From the NCBI GenBank assembly GCA_040414495.1, contig JBEDUI010000254.1, positions 1 to 19,139 of the forward strand: DNA of 19,139 bases, in the 5' to 3' direction. The position numbers and the translations under genes were made by a program. Under the pieces are notes generated by a model. It was not told the origin of the DNA, ran no database searches, and worked only from the letters and a program-made list of their open reading frames with translations. Source of the stretch: DATAVB01 sp040414495. Its GTDB lineage: Bacteria; Actinomycetota; Actinomycetes; Mycobacteriales; QHCD01. Below are positions 7,587-14,553 of the stretch, piece after piece. The number at the start of each line of letters is the position of its first letter. The first letter of the stretch is position 1.

Positions 7587-9056
7587 ATGCCGCCGAACCG
7601 AAATACCGTGCCACCGGATTCGCTCGCGCACCGGGTGCTGTTGGATCATCCGCCCGGCTTTCGGCCGTTCCGGGGTACTGGCCTGTTCGAACGGATCGGC
7701 GGCCAGCCGACCGTCGACGAGCTCGTAAATCGCCTCTACGACGGGATTTCCGGCGATCCGCGGCTGCGCCCGTTGTTTCCCCGCGACCTGGCCGAGGGTC
7801 GGGCGATGCAGAAGCTGTTCTTCGCCGAATGGCTCGGTGGACCCGGTCGGTACAGCGAACAGGCGTGGACCGGCCTGCGGCATCGCCACGACGACGTGCC
7901 GATCACCCCGGCGCTGGCCGACCGGTGGCTCGGGCATTTCCGCCGCGCGTTGGTGGCCACCGTCGGTACGGAGGTGGAGACGATCTTCCAGCCGGCCCGC
8001 GCGCTGGCCCAGGCGCTGGTGAACGACCAGACCGACACACAGCAGGTTTCGTGGTGTGGAATCGGTGCCCGGACCGTGAAACGGGCAACCACGAGCGCGC
8101 GCCGCGGTGATGTCGCCACCCTCGATGCGACCGTGTCCGAGGCACCGGACCTGCTGCGGCCTACGTATGTCGCGGCGATCATGCAGGCGGCTGCGCTGGC
8201 CGGCCGTACCGAGGTCATCCGGTCCTTAGTGGACCGGGGCGTGCGGCCGAACCATCCGCATTACCTACCGCTGAACATCGCCGGGCCGGCGTTCGAGCGG
8301 GTGCTGTTCGCGACGCCGCTGTGCGCGGCGCGGCTGAGAAAACGGTCCGAGACGGCGGCGTTGTTGCGGACGGCCGGTGCCCGGGATGACGTATTCACCG
8401 CGGCGTTTCTCGGCGACGATTCGGCGCTGACTGCGATGCTCGCGGCCGAGCCGCATCTGGCCGCGCTACCGGATCCGGCGGTCGACGTCCTGGACATCAC
8501 GCCGGTCGAGCACGCGGTGGCCGGTGGGCAATTGCCGGCGCTACGGCTCATTCTCGATTCGGTCCCGAAGCTGTCCGGTGTCCGGGCGCTGCGAAGTGCC
8601 GCCGCGCAGGCAAATGTGGCAATGGTCGAATTGCTGTTGGCGCATGGGGCCGACGCAACCCGCATCGGCGTCGGACGGTGGGTTCTGCATCCCGATCTCG
8701 CCCCGCTGCTGGGTGCGAATGGCGCCCGGGTTGATACGTCCTGGATCGGCGCGAGTTGCACCGGAAACCAAGGCCGCAAGGACGATCCGGAATACGTACG
8801 AGCATTGCTGCGCCACGGCGCCCGGGCCGACGACCGGCGCACGAGCGGCGGGCAGGGCCGGAATGCGACCGCGTTGCATTACGCAGCCAAAGCTGGTTTT
8901 CTGCGTACGATCGAAGTCCTGTTGGAACACGGCGCCGATCCGAATGCGCCCGACGCCCAAGGACGCACACCGGCGGAGTGGTTGGACGAGGCGACAGCAA
9001 AAGTTCCCCGGGCCGAGGTCCGGAATATCTTGATGGGCAGGCAACATGCCAGATGA
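7587..9056 (+). CDS. group II truncated haemoglobin fused to ankyrin repeats
   Basis: A 489-residue two-part protein (numbering here from the upstream GTG 7566, seven residues longer). Residues about 38-160 are a truncated haemoglobin of the trHbO/group II type: LFERIGGQPTVDELVNRLYD with probable TyrB10 (Y58), RLRPLFP, FFAEWLGGPGRYSEQ, the proximal heme histidine H108 in GLRHRHDDVPIT, and ADRWLGHFRRAL. Residues about 200-480 are degenerate ankyrin-type helix pairs, clearest at MVELLLAHGADA, YVRALLRHGARAD and the canonical ATALHYAAKAGFLRTIEVLL with EHGADPNAPDAQGRTPAEW. ATG 7587 is preferred over GTG 7566 because AAGATGGA precedes it at 6 bases. The 3' end overlaps the nucleotidyltransferase gene by 11 bases. 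An oxygen/NO-sensing globin signalling through protein contacts is an inference. Confidence 0.92.
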   Translation: MPPNRNTVPPDSLAHRVLLDHPPGFRPFRGTGLFERIGGQPTVDELVNRLYDGISGDPRLRPLFPRDLAEGRAMQKLFFAEWLGGPGRYSEQAWTGLRHRHDDVPITPALADRWLGHFRRALVATVGTEVETIFQPARALAQALVNDQTDTQQVSWCGIGARTVKRATTSARRGDVATLDATVSEAPDLLRPTYVAAIMQAAALAGRTEVIRSLVDRGVRPNHPHYLPLNIAGPAFERVLFATPLCAARLRKRSETAALLRTAGARDDVFTAAFLGDDSALTAMLAAEPHLAALPDPAVDVLDITPVEHAVAGGQLPALRLILDSVPKLSGVRALRSAAAQANVAMVELLLAHGADATRIGVGRWVLHPDLAPLLGANGARVDTSWIGASCTGNQGRKDDPEYVRALLRHGARADDRRTSGGQGRNATALHYAAKAGFLRTIEVLLEHGADPNAPDAQGRTPAEWLDEATAKVPRAEVRNILMGRQHAR

Positions 9057-9789
9057 ATTCATGGCTTTGTGCGAACGCACGGCAGCCGACGAACGCGTGC
9101 TCGGCGTCGTGCTGACCGGTTCAAAAGCGCGGGAGGGGGCCGCGACCGTCCATTCTGATTACGACGTATGCCTTATCGCAGCGGACGGAATGGAATCGGC
9201 ATTAGCTGGCGAATCCCGCCGCGATTCCACAATGGATGTCGCGGTGGTTCCATTGCGGGAATTCCGACAGCACGCGCTTCCGGGTTCCGGGTCGGAATGG
9301 AATCGGTACACCTACGTCTACGCAAAGGTGCTCAAGGACACCCCGGAGGGGCTCATTCGCGATCTCGTCGCCGAAAAAGGAACAATGACCGCGGAAGAGG
9401 CGGCCGTACTCGCCCCGGACGTGCTCGACGGTTTTCTGAACAGCCTGTATCGCAGCGCGAAGGACGAACGCGACGGCAATCCGATCGCGGCCCGCCTCGA
9501 CGCGGCCGAATCGCTGCGCGGCTATCTGACGTACCTGTTCGCGCTGCACCAGCGGATCCGGCCGTTCAACAAATACCTGACCTGGGAATTGCGGAACCAT
9601 CCGCTCAGCCAGCCGGAATGGTCGGCCGACCATCTGCTGCCACTGCTGGCCGAAGTATTATCAGAGACCGCGACCAGAGCCGCTCGGCAACTGCTGAACG
9701 AACTCGAGCCGCACGCCCGGGCCGCCGGGCACGGACCGGTATTCGAAGGATGGGGCGACGACCTCATCCTCATGCGAGGCGAACAGTGA
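9046..9789 (+). CDS. nucleotidyltransferase (Pol beta-type fold)
   Basis: A 247-residue protein. The N-terminal nucleotidyltransferase domain shows GSKAREGA (G25-S26) followed by SDYD (D38 and D40), and the third carboxylate is probably D64 in TMDVAVV; together these form the two-metal active site of the minimal nucleotidyltransferase superfamily. The C-terminal half is helical, with YLTYLFALHQRIRPFNKYLT, resembling the helical domain of aminoglycoside-nucleotidyltransferase-like proteins. ATG 9046 lies inside the end of the haemoglobin-ankyrin gene with an AGG-rich site 5 bases upstream, and the stop TGA shares bases with the GTG start of the next gene. Substrate may be a small molecule, protein or RNA; not determinable here. 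Confidence 0.88.
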   Translation: MPDEFMALCERTAADERVLGVVLTGSKAREGAATVHSDYDVCLIAADGMESALAGESRRDSTMDVAVVPLREFRQHALPGSGSEWNRYTYVYAKVLKDTPEGLIRDLVAEKGTMTAEEAAVLAPDVLDGFLNSLYRSAKDERDGNPIAARLDAAESLRGYLTYLFALHQRIRPFNKYLTWELRNHPLSQPEWSADHLLPLLAEVLSETATRAARQLLNELEPHARAAGHGPVFEGWGDDLILMRGEQ

Positions 9790-10427
9790 CGTTGACCCAA
9801 GCATTGAGCCGATTCAACGAAAACCATCCCTGGGACCACAATGCCCATTACCACCGGTGGATCCTGCGCCAGCTGCCGAAACACTGTGACACCGCGCTGG
9901 ACGTGGGGTGCGGCACCGGCGACCTCGCCCGACTGCTCGCAGCCCGGGCCAAGACCGTACACGGAATTGACGCCGACCCGGCCATTATCGCGCGGGCCCG
10001 CGAGCTGACCGAGGCCCCGGTCACGTACACCGTCGCCGACGCCGTGACCGAAATCCCGCTCGGATCCTACGACGTGATCACCTGTGTCGCGGTAATCCAT
10101 CACCTGCCGTTCACCAAGGCGCTGACGCAATTCCGGAACCATCTGGCACCCGGCGGAACCCTTGTCGTAGTTGGTTGTGCCCGCGAAAAGGGCGCGACCG
10201 ATTTCCTCATCTCGGCCGCGGCCATTGTGCCGAACATGGCGATCGGATGGATCAAAAATCGCAACGGGCAAGCGGAACGGCCTGTTGCGATGACCGCCCG
10301 CGCGAAGCCAGCGACCATGAATCGCGCCGACATTGCCCGCGAAGCCCAGCCGATCGTTCCAGGCGCCAAGCTCCGTCGCCGGCTTTTCTGGCGCTACACC
10401 TTGGTGTGGCGCAAGCCGGCGACGTAA
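9786..10427 (+). CDS. class I SAM-dependent methyltransferase
   Basis: A 213-residue methyltransferase starting at GTG 9786, which overlaps the preceding stop as GTGA, with GAGG at 9776-9779 six bases upstream. A longer open frame reaches back to 9168 but only as a shadow of the nucleotidyltransferase. Motif I is LDVGCGTGD (38-46), the ribose-binding acid is D62 in GIDADP, motif IV region is YDVITCVAVIHHLPF, and LAPGGTLVVVGCA follows. The N-terminal FNENHPWDHNAHYHRWIL is a conserved segment in related actinobacterial proteins. The four-base overlap makes translational coupling with the nucleotidyltransferase very likely. Substrate unknown. Confidence 0.9.
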   Translation: MTLTQALSRFNENHPWDHNAHYHRWILRQLPKHCDTALDVGCGTGDLARLLAARAKTVHGIDADPAIIARARELTEAPVTYTVADAVTEIPLGSYDVITCVAVIHHLPFTKALTQFRNHLAPGGTLVVVGCAREKGATDFLISAAAIVPNMAIGWIKNRNGQAERPVAMTARAKPATMNRADIAREAQPIVPGAKLRRRLFWRYTLVWRKPAT

Positions 10428-10439
10428 GCCAACGCCCTA

Positions 10440-11405
10440 CTAAGCCAGAATGTCGGCGATCTGCTGCATCTGGCCCGTACTGAGCGGTCCTTTGTCGATA
10501 GCGCCGGCGTTCTCCTCGACCTGCGCCACCGACTTGAAGCCGGGAATCGGAATGAACGCCTCGCTGCGCGCCCACAACCAGCCCAACGCACCCTGAGCCA
10601 GGGTACGGCCATCGCTGGTCAATACATCCCGGATCGCGTCCAGCCGTCGGAGCGATTCGGCCTGCGAACCGGAGCGGAAATCCCAGCCGTGCCGGACATC
10701 GTCGGCCGGCAACGTGCTGTCGCTGCTGAATTTCCCAGTCAGCAGGCCCATTCCCAGCGGGCCGCGGACAATGCTGGCCAGGCCGCGCTCCTCGCACAAT
10801 GCCAACGTATCGGCGTTTCCGCCGAAGATGTTGTACGACTGCTGAATCGCCTTGCAGTGCTTGCTTTCGGCGAAAAACGCGGCCCGCTCCGGATCGTCGG
10901 TGCTCCACCCAATGGCCCGAGTTTTGCCCTCGGCGACCAGGTCCTCCATGACCGCCCGCACATCGGCCGCCTGGCCCAGGTCGTAGCCACCGAGATGGAA
11001 TTGCAGCAGGTCGACGTGGTCGGTCTTCAGCCGACGCAGGCTCTGTTCACAGGCCCACCGGATATAGTCGGGATCGCCGTTTTCGCCTGGCGCCAGGCGG
11101 GTTTCCTCTTCGTACGTATAACCGGCCTTGGTCGCGATAACGATATCGTCGCGCACATCGCCGAGCGCATCGGCGATCAGTCGCTCGCTGTGCCCGCAGC
11201 CGTACACATCAGCGGTGTCGAAGAACGTCACGCCGAGCTCGTATGCCTTACGCAGCGCGCGGGTGGACTCTTCGTCGTTGACCGCGCCCCAGCCGACCGG
11301 GCTGCCCTGGCGCGAGTGCGGGCCACCGATGGCCCAGCAGCCCATGCCAAGCGCGCTCACCGAGGTGCCGCCGGAGCCGAGCGAACGTGGTGCAGTTGCG
11401 GTCAT
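10440..11405 (-). CDS. aldo/keto reductase
   Basis: A 321-residue NADPH-dependent aldo/keto reductase of (beta/alpha)8 fold. The catalytic tetrad is visible: D63 and Y68 in FFDTADVYG, K93 in VIATKAGY, and H137 in VDLLQFHLGG; the C-terminal cofactor region has FIPIPGFKSVAQVEENAGAI. The frame is open upstream to 11468, but ATG 11405 has AAGGGA eight bases before it and gives the usual short N-terminus before LGSGGTSVSALGMGCW. It reduces carbonyls of unknown identity. It lies downstream of, and on the same strand as, the SufR-like regulator (102-base gap), so may be under its control. Its stop is 12 bases from that of the convergent methyltransferase. Confidence 0.95.
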   Translation of the reverse strand: MTATAPRSLGSGGTSVSALGMGCWAIGGPHSRQGSPVGWGAVNDEESTRALRKAYELGVTFFDTADVYGCGHSERLIADALGDVRDDIVIATKAGYTYEEETRLAPGENGDPDYIRWACEQSLRRLKTDHVDLLQFHLGGYDLGQAADVRAVMEDLVAEGKTRAIGWSTDDPERAAFFAESKHCKAIQQSYNIFGGNADTLALCEERGLASIVRGPLGMGLLTGKFSSDSTLPADDVRHGWDFRSGSQAESLRRLDAIRDVLTSDGRTLAQGALGWLWARSEAFIPIPGFKSVAQVEENAGAIDKGPLSTGQMQQIADILA

Positions 11406-11431
11406 CGCAGTGTCCCTTGTGATGTGGGTAC

Positions 11432-11448
11432 GCCGGGCCGCTCCCGGC
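11432..11448. repeat. GC hairpin between regulator and reductase genes
   Basis: GCCGGG-CCGCT-CCCGGC forms a perfect 6-bp stem with a 5-base loop in the 102-base gap. It could terminate or attenuate transcription from the regulator gene; there is no T-run, so the call is weak. Confidence 0.3.
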
Positions 11449-11507
11449 CGCGGACAGAACGTTGCCACATGATCAGGATGACCGCAGCGCCTGTTGGCCG
11501 ATACCGG

Positions 11508-12197
11508 TCACTCGGCCGCGCGTAATTCCACGCAACACTCACCGGCCCGCGGTTCCAGCGCTGCCCGCAGGCCGGGCGCATCGAGGCCGTCGAGTACACC
11601 GGCCAGCAGGGCCTGGTTCATTCCGCACACAATGTTGGGCGCCTGGGCGGCCAGCGGATGGAACGGACAATTGCGCAGCCGGAGTCGGGTCGCCGATTCG
11701 CGGCTGGGCTCGAAGCCGTGGCGTTGCAACAGATCGCCGGCGACGGTGAGACCCCGTTCGACACCGAGCCGTCCCGGCCGTAGCTCGCGGCGCTCGGCCG
11801 CCCCGATCCGCCGTCCCCGCTCCTTGGAGATCCGCACCGCCGCAGCCCGCGGTGACTCTCCGGACCGGGTGTGCACGACCGCGTCCAGCAGCAATTCGGC
11901 CAGCAAATCGTGCTCGCGTGGGGGAATCGTGACGTGTATGTCCACATCGGAGGGTTGATAGACCTTGGGCGCACGACCGACCCGCCGCGGCTCGTCCGAT
12001 CCGTAGCTGGCTTCCAGCACGCCGGCGTCGACCAGCTTGTCGAGATGGAACGCCGCCAATTTGCGGGAAATCCCGACCGATTCGGCCGCTTCGTCCCGGG
12101 TCACCGGGCGCCCGGCCGTCCGAATGAACGCATACATCCGCTGCCGCAGGTCGTCGTTGAGTACGGCCACGGCCCGGATCGCCCGATCCGCCGTCAC
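11508..12197 (-). CDS. winged-helix regulator with Cys-rich C-terminus (SufR/ArsR-like)
   Basis: A 229-residue regulator. The N-terminal winged helix-turn-helix (about 16-65) includes RQRMYAFIRTAGRPVTRDEAAESVG and SRKLAAFHLDKLVDAGVL, and the wing carries RRVGRAPKVYQP. The C-terminal domain has NCPFHPLAAQAPNIVCGM (C177, C191) and GECCVEL (C221, C222), i.e. C-X13-C-X29-CC. Such cysteines in SufR-like regulators bind a redox-active iron-sulphur cluster or metal, so a redox/metal sensor is inferred. GTG 12197 is used as start; no strong Shine-Dalgarno is present. It is divergent from the leader-folE operon, and the two CACCAACAAG elements in between are its likely operators. Iron-sulphur, zinc and plain redox-thiol sensing remain alternatives. 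Confidence 0.88.
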   Translation of the reverse strand: MTADRAIRAVAVLNDDLRQRMYAFIRTAGRPVTRDEAAESVGISRKLAAFHLDKLVDAGVLEASYGSDEPRRVGRAPKVYQPSDVDIHVTIPPREHDLLAELLLDAVVHTRSGESPRAAAVRISKERGRRIGAAERRELRPGRLGVERGLTVAGDLLQRHGFEPSRESATRLRLRNCPFHPLAAQAPNIVCGMNQALLAGVLDGLDAPGLRAALEPRAGECCVELRAAE

Positions 12198-12210
12198 CAG
12201 CCCACGGTAA

Positions 12211-12220
12211 CACCAACAAG
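12211..12220 (-). promoter_or_regulatory. putative operator, regulator-side copy
   Basis: CACCAACAAG, the exact reverse complement of the element at 12280-12289. It lies 14 bases upstream of the regulator's start codon, a position suited to autoregulation. Confidence 0.5.
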
Positions 12221-12251
12221 GATTGCCCTTGGATGAAGTTCGTACTTACCC

Positions 12252-12280
12252 TTGACCGATCCCCGTAATAAAGCTAAGAC
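12252..12280 (+). promoter_or_regulatory. sigma-70-type promoter for leader ORF and folE
   Basis: TTGACC at 12252-12257 and TAAGAC at 12275-12280 are separated by exactly 17 bases, close to the housekeeping consensus. The expected start of transcription is near 12287, about 18 bases before the leader ORF. Confidence 0.65.
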
Positions 12281-12289
12281 TTGTTGGTG
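12280..12289 (+). promoter_or_regulatory. putative operator over the folE promoter
   Basis: CTTGTTGGTG begins at the last base of the -10 box and covers the predicted transcription start, so a protein bound here would block initiation. It is the inverted copy of 12211-12220, 69 bases away. Confidence 0.55.
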
Positions 12290-12304
12290 AAAAAGGAGGT
12301 CGCG

Positions 12305-12382
12305 ATGATCAGCATGGAGCAGCGACCGAAGCGGCCGCCTCGTCCGGCCGCGCACCCGTTCCCAGACAAGGGCAACCCATGA
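12305..12382 (+). CDS. 25-residue leader ORF upstream of folE
   Basis: ATG 12305 is preceded by a near-perfect GGAGG (12295-12299) at 5 bases, the best ribosome site in the window. The 25-codon frame encodes a basic, proline-rich peptide (begins MISMEQRPKRPPRP) and ends with TGA 12380-12382, overlapping the folE ATG as ATGA. That arrangement implies that translation of folE is coupled to the leader. I do not recognise the peptide and it has no cysteine or repeated-codon run typical of amino-acid attenuators. It could be a functional small protein or only a translation booster. Confidence 0.6.
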   Translation: MISMEQRPKRPPRPAAHPFPDKGNP

Positions 12383-12978
12383 CCCACAGTCCAGCTCTGC
12401 GCGTCGTTCACGAGCCCGAACAGGGCGTGGATCTGAACGCGGCCGAAAACGCGGCCGCCGAATTCCTGCACGCGTTGGGCATCAGCCTGGATTCGGAGAG
12501 CCTGCGGGAAACACCACGGCGGATGGCCCAGGCGTACAACGAACTGTTCACGCCGCGACCGTTCGACCTGACCACGTTCCCGAACGACGAGCATTACGAC
12601 GAACTCGTCCTGGCCCGGTCGATTCCGGTCCGATCGGTCTGCGAGCACCACCTGCTGCCGTTCGTCGGTGTCGCTCACGTCGGATACCTGCCCGGCGACC
12701 GCATTCTCGGACTGTCCAAACTGGCCAGAATCGTCGAGCATTTCGCCTGCCGGCCCCAGGTGCAGGAGCGGATGACCAAGCAAATCGCCGATTGGCTCTG
12801 CACGCAGCTGCAACCCCGCGGCGTCGGCGTCGTCATCGAGGCCGAACACACCTGCATGACGCTGCGCGGCGTACAGGCCACGAACAGCCAAACCGTCACC
12901 TCGACCCTGTTAGGCAGCCTGCGCGACGACGCCCGCTCCCGGCAGGAATTCTTCGCTCTCACCGGAGTCAATCGCTGA
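12379..12978 (+). CDS. folE: GTP cyclohydrolase I (FolE type IA)
   Basis: A 199-residue GTP cyclohydrolase I, which converts GTP to 7,8-dihydroneopterin triphosphate, the entry step to tetrahydrofolate and other pterins or deazaguanines. The zinc ligands are present: C88 and H91 in SVCEHHLLPF, and C159 in EAEHTCMTLRG. YLPGDRILGLSKLARIVEHFA and the substrate-binding QERMTKQIADWL are canonical. ATG 12379 has AAGGG at 6 bases and overlaps the leader ORF. The gene stands apart from folP, folB and folK, unlike the usual actinobacterial folate operon, and is controlled from its own divergent promoter, suggesting a second or conditionally expressed copy. Which pterin product it serves is not shown. 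Confidence 0.96.
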   Translation: MTHSPALRVVHEPEQGVDLNAAENAAAEFLHALGISLDSESLRETPRRMAQAYNELFTPRPFDLTTFPNDEHYDELVLARSIPVRSVCEHHLLPFVGVAHVGYLPGDRILGLSKLARIVEHFACRPQVQERMTKQIADWLCTQLQPRGVGVVIEAEHTCMTLRGVQATNSQTVTSTLLGSLRDDARSRQEFFALTGVNR

Positions 12979-12996
12979 TGTGCGTATTCTGAAGCG

Positions 12997-13746
12997 ATGG
13001 GCGGGCTGTTCATCCGATCGGTCGTATTAGCCGATGCGCCGGCACCGGATGAGTACCCGTTCAATTTGCCGGTCGTCGTGGGACTTCGCGCGGCCGGCCA
13101 CATGGAACTGGCGCCCGGCGTGACGTTCCTGATCGGCGACAACGGGTCGGGCAAGTCGACGTTGGTCGAAGCGATCGCGGTCGCGGCTGGATTCAATGCC
13201 GAAGGCGGGTCGCGTTCGTTTCGCTTCTCCACCAGGGCGACCGAGTCCTCGCTCGGCGAGCACCTGACGCTGCGCCGGTCCCCCGGCCGGGAACGCACGT
13301 CGTATTTTCTGCGGGCAGAATCGTTCTATAACGTCGCCACCGAAATCGAGGAATTGGAGAAAACCAAGGCCGGCTTGCTTAATTCCTACGGCGGAAAGAG
13401 CCTGCACGAACGCTCGCACGGCGAATCGTTTCTGGACCTGCTGAATCATCGTTTCGGTCCGCGCGGCCTGTACCTGCTGGACGAGCCGGAAGCGGCTTTA
13501 TCCGTTCGCGGGCAGTTGGCCGCCTTACGACGTATCCATGATCTTGTGGCGGCGGGTTCGCAGTTCCTGATCGCCACCCATTCACCCATCCTTCTGTCGT
13601 TGCCGGATGCGCGAATCATCGCGATCGACGGCCGCGGTCAACTGGAACAGGTCGATTACGACGAGTCCGAGCCGGTCGCGTTGACGCGGAATTTCCTCGA
13701 CAATCCGGCCCGGAGCCTGCGCTGGCTGCTCAGCGACGACGACTGA
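12997..13746 (+). CDS. AAA/ABC-type ATPase (COG3910-like)
   Basis: A 249-residue stand-alone ATPase with ABC-class elements in order: Walker A GDNGSGKST (47-55), a signature-like SHGES (140-144), Walker B LYLLDEPEA (158-166) with the catalytic Glu, and the switch His in ATHSPILL (193-200). There are no membrane helices, so it is a soluble AAA_21/COG3910-like ATPase rather than part of a known importer. It begins 18 bases after folE on the same strand and probably belongs to that transcript, although its ribosome site is weak (GAAG close to the ATG). Cellular role unknown; SMC/RecF-like DNA or RNP functions are possible. Confidence 0.9.
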   Translation: MGGLFIRSVVLADAPAPDEYPFNLPVVVGLRAAGHMELAPGVTFLIGDNGSGKSTLVEAIAVAAGFNAEGGSRSFRFSTRATESSLGEHLTLRRSPGRERTSYFLRAESFYNVATEIEELEKTKAGLLNSYGGKSLHERSHGESFLDLLNHRFGPRGLYLLDEPEAALSVRGQLAALRRIHDLVAAGSQFLIATHSPILLSLPDARIIAIDGRGQLEQVDYDESEPVALTRNFLDNPARSLRWLLSDDD

Positions 13747-13758
13747 CACGCCCTCAGC

Positions 13759-13770
13759 GAAATATATTTC
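13759..13770. promoter_or_regulatory. AT-rich palindrome
   Basis: GAAATATATTTC is a perfect 12-base palindrome in an otherwise GC-rich sequence, 12 bases after the ATPase stop and 54 bases before the next gene. It may be an operator or promoter element for the methyltransferase gene. Confidence 0.35.
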
Positions 13771-13824
13771 CGCCAGCGATTGCCGTACCTATCCTCGGGA
13801 ATACCCCAGCCCAGAGGTGCGAAC

Positions 13825-14484
13825 ATGGCTCGATACGACGGTATTGCCGACTGGTACGACGCCCACACGTCCGAGCTCGACAGCGCGCAATTCGACGAAT
13901 TACACGCTCTGCTCGGCCCGGGAAATGGCTACTGTCTCGATCTGGGTTGTGGGACCGGGCGGTTCGCCGGACTGATCAGATCGACCGGACGTATTCCCAT
14001 CGGGATTGACGTATCAGCGGACCAACTCCGACTGGCCCGCCGGCAATTCGCCACCTTGATACAGGGCGATGCGCGGTCGCTGCCATTCGCTAACAGCACG
14101 TTCAACGCCGTGCTGGGCATGTGGATCTCGACCGATATCGATGAATTCGGCACGGCGCTGTGCGAGATCGCCCGCGTCCTCGCGCCCAAAGGCACGTTCG
14201 TCTTCCATGGCGTGCACCCGTGTTTCAACGGACCGTGTGTCGAGGCCGGCGACGAGGGCACCCAACTGATCCATCCGACGTACCGAAACGAAGGCCGGCA
14301 CACGTCGGCGCCCTGGTGGGGTGCCGGCGGAATTCGGGAACGGGTCGGCGGCATGAGCCACCTCCGGCTGGCGACGCTGTTCAACTCGTTCATCGACGCC
14401 GGCCTCCGGATCGACAAGGTCGCCGAACTCGACCCCAACCCGATCCCGAACAGCCTCAGCATTCGCGCCGTCAAGACCGGCTGA
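13825..14484 (+). CDS. class I SAM-dependent methyltransferase (Methyltransf_11 type)
   Basis: A 219-residue methyltransferase. It has IADWYDAHTSE at the N-terminus, motif I LDLGCGTGRFAGL (38-50), the ribose-binding acid in GIDVSADQL (D62), QGDARSLPFANSTFNAVLGM as the acidic loop plus motif IV, and ARVLAPKGTFVFHGVHPCF after it. This layout is that of UbiE/Methyltransf_11 small-molecule enzymes. The frame extends to ATG 13780, but ATG 13825 has AGAGGTG five bases upstream and gives the family-like MARYDGIADWYD start. Neighbours do not reveal the substrate: ATPase upstream, drug pump downstream on the same strand. Confidence 0.9.
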   Translation: MARYDGIADWYDAHTSELDSAQFDELHALLGPGNGYCLDLGCGTGRFAGLIRSTGRIPIGIDVSADQLRLARRQFATLIQGDARSLPFANSTFNAVLGMWISTDIDEFGTALCEIARVLAPKGTFVFHGVHPCFNGPCVEAGDEGTQLIHPTYRNEGRHTSAPWWGAGGIRERVGGMSHLRLATLFNSFIDAGLRIDKVAELDPNPIPNSLSIRAVKTG

Positions 14485-14512
14485 CGCATAAGCGAGGCAG
14501 CTCACAACGCTG

Positions 14513-14535
14513 ATCCGGAGACGTCGACTCCGGAT
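14513..14535. promoter_or_regulatory. distal TetR-type operator (copy 1)
   Basis: ATCCGGAG-ACGTCGA-CTCCGGAT is a perfect 8-bp inverted repeat with a 7-base centre. Its core CCGGAGAC-N5-CTCCG (14515-14532) is repeated exactly at 14558-14575, 43 bases downstream. It lies between the methyltransferase stop and the pump start, so it could also act as a terminator, but no T-run follows. Confidence 0.6.
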
Positions 14536-14553
14536 TGGCGTACAGTCGTGGAC

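Noticed and set aside
9168..9785. Long in-frame extension upstream of the methyltransferase at 9786
   Set aside because: It overlaps the nucleotidyltransferase in another frame, has arginine/proline-rich shadow composition, and the GTGA overlap with its own GAGG site marks the real start.
11496..11517. GGCCGA/TCGGCC hairpin at the end of the regulator gene as terminator
   Set aside because: It includes the stop codon, has a 10-base loop and no T-run, so it is not strong enough to call.
12274..12891. Minus-strand open frame antisense to folE
   Set aside because: folE is unambiguous by its zinc ligands on the plus strand; the antisense frame matches no family and is a GC-bias shadow.
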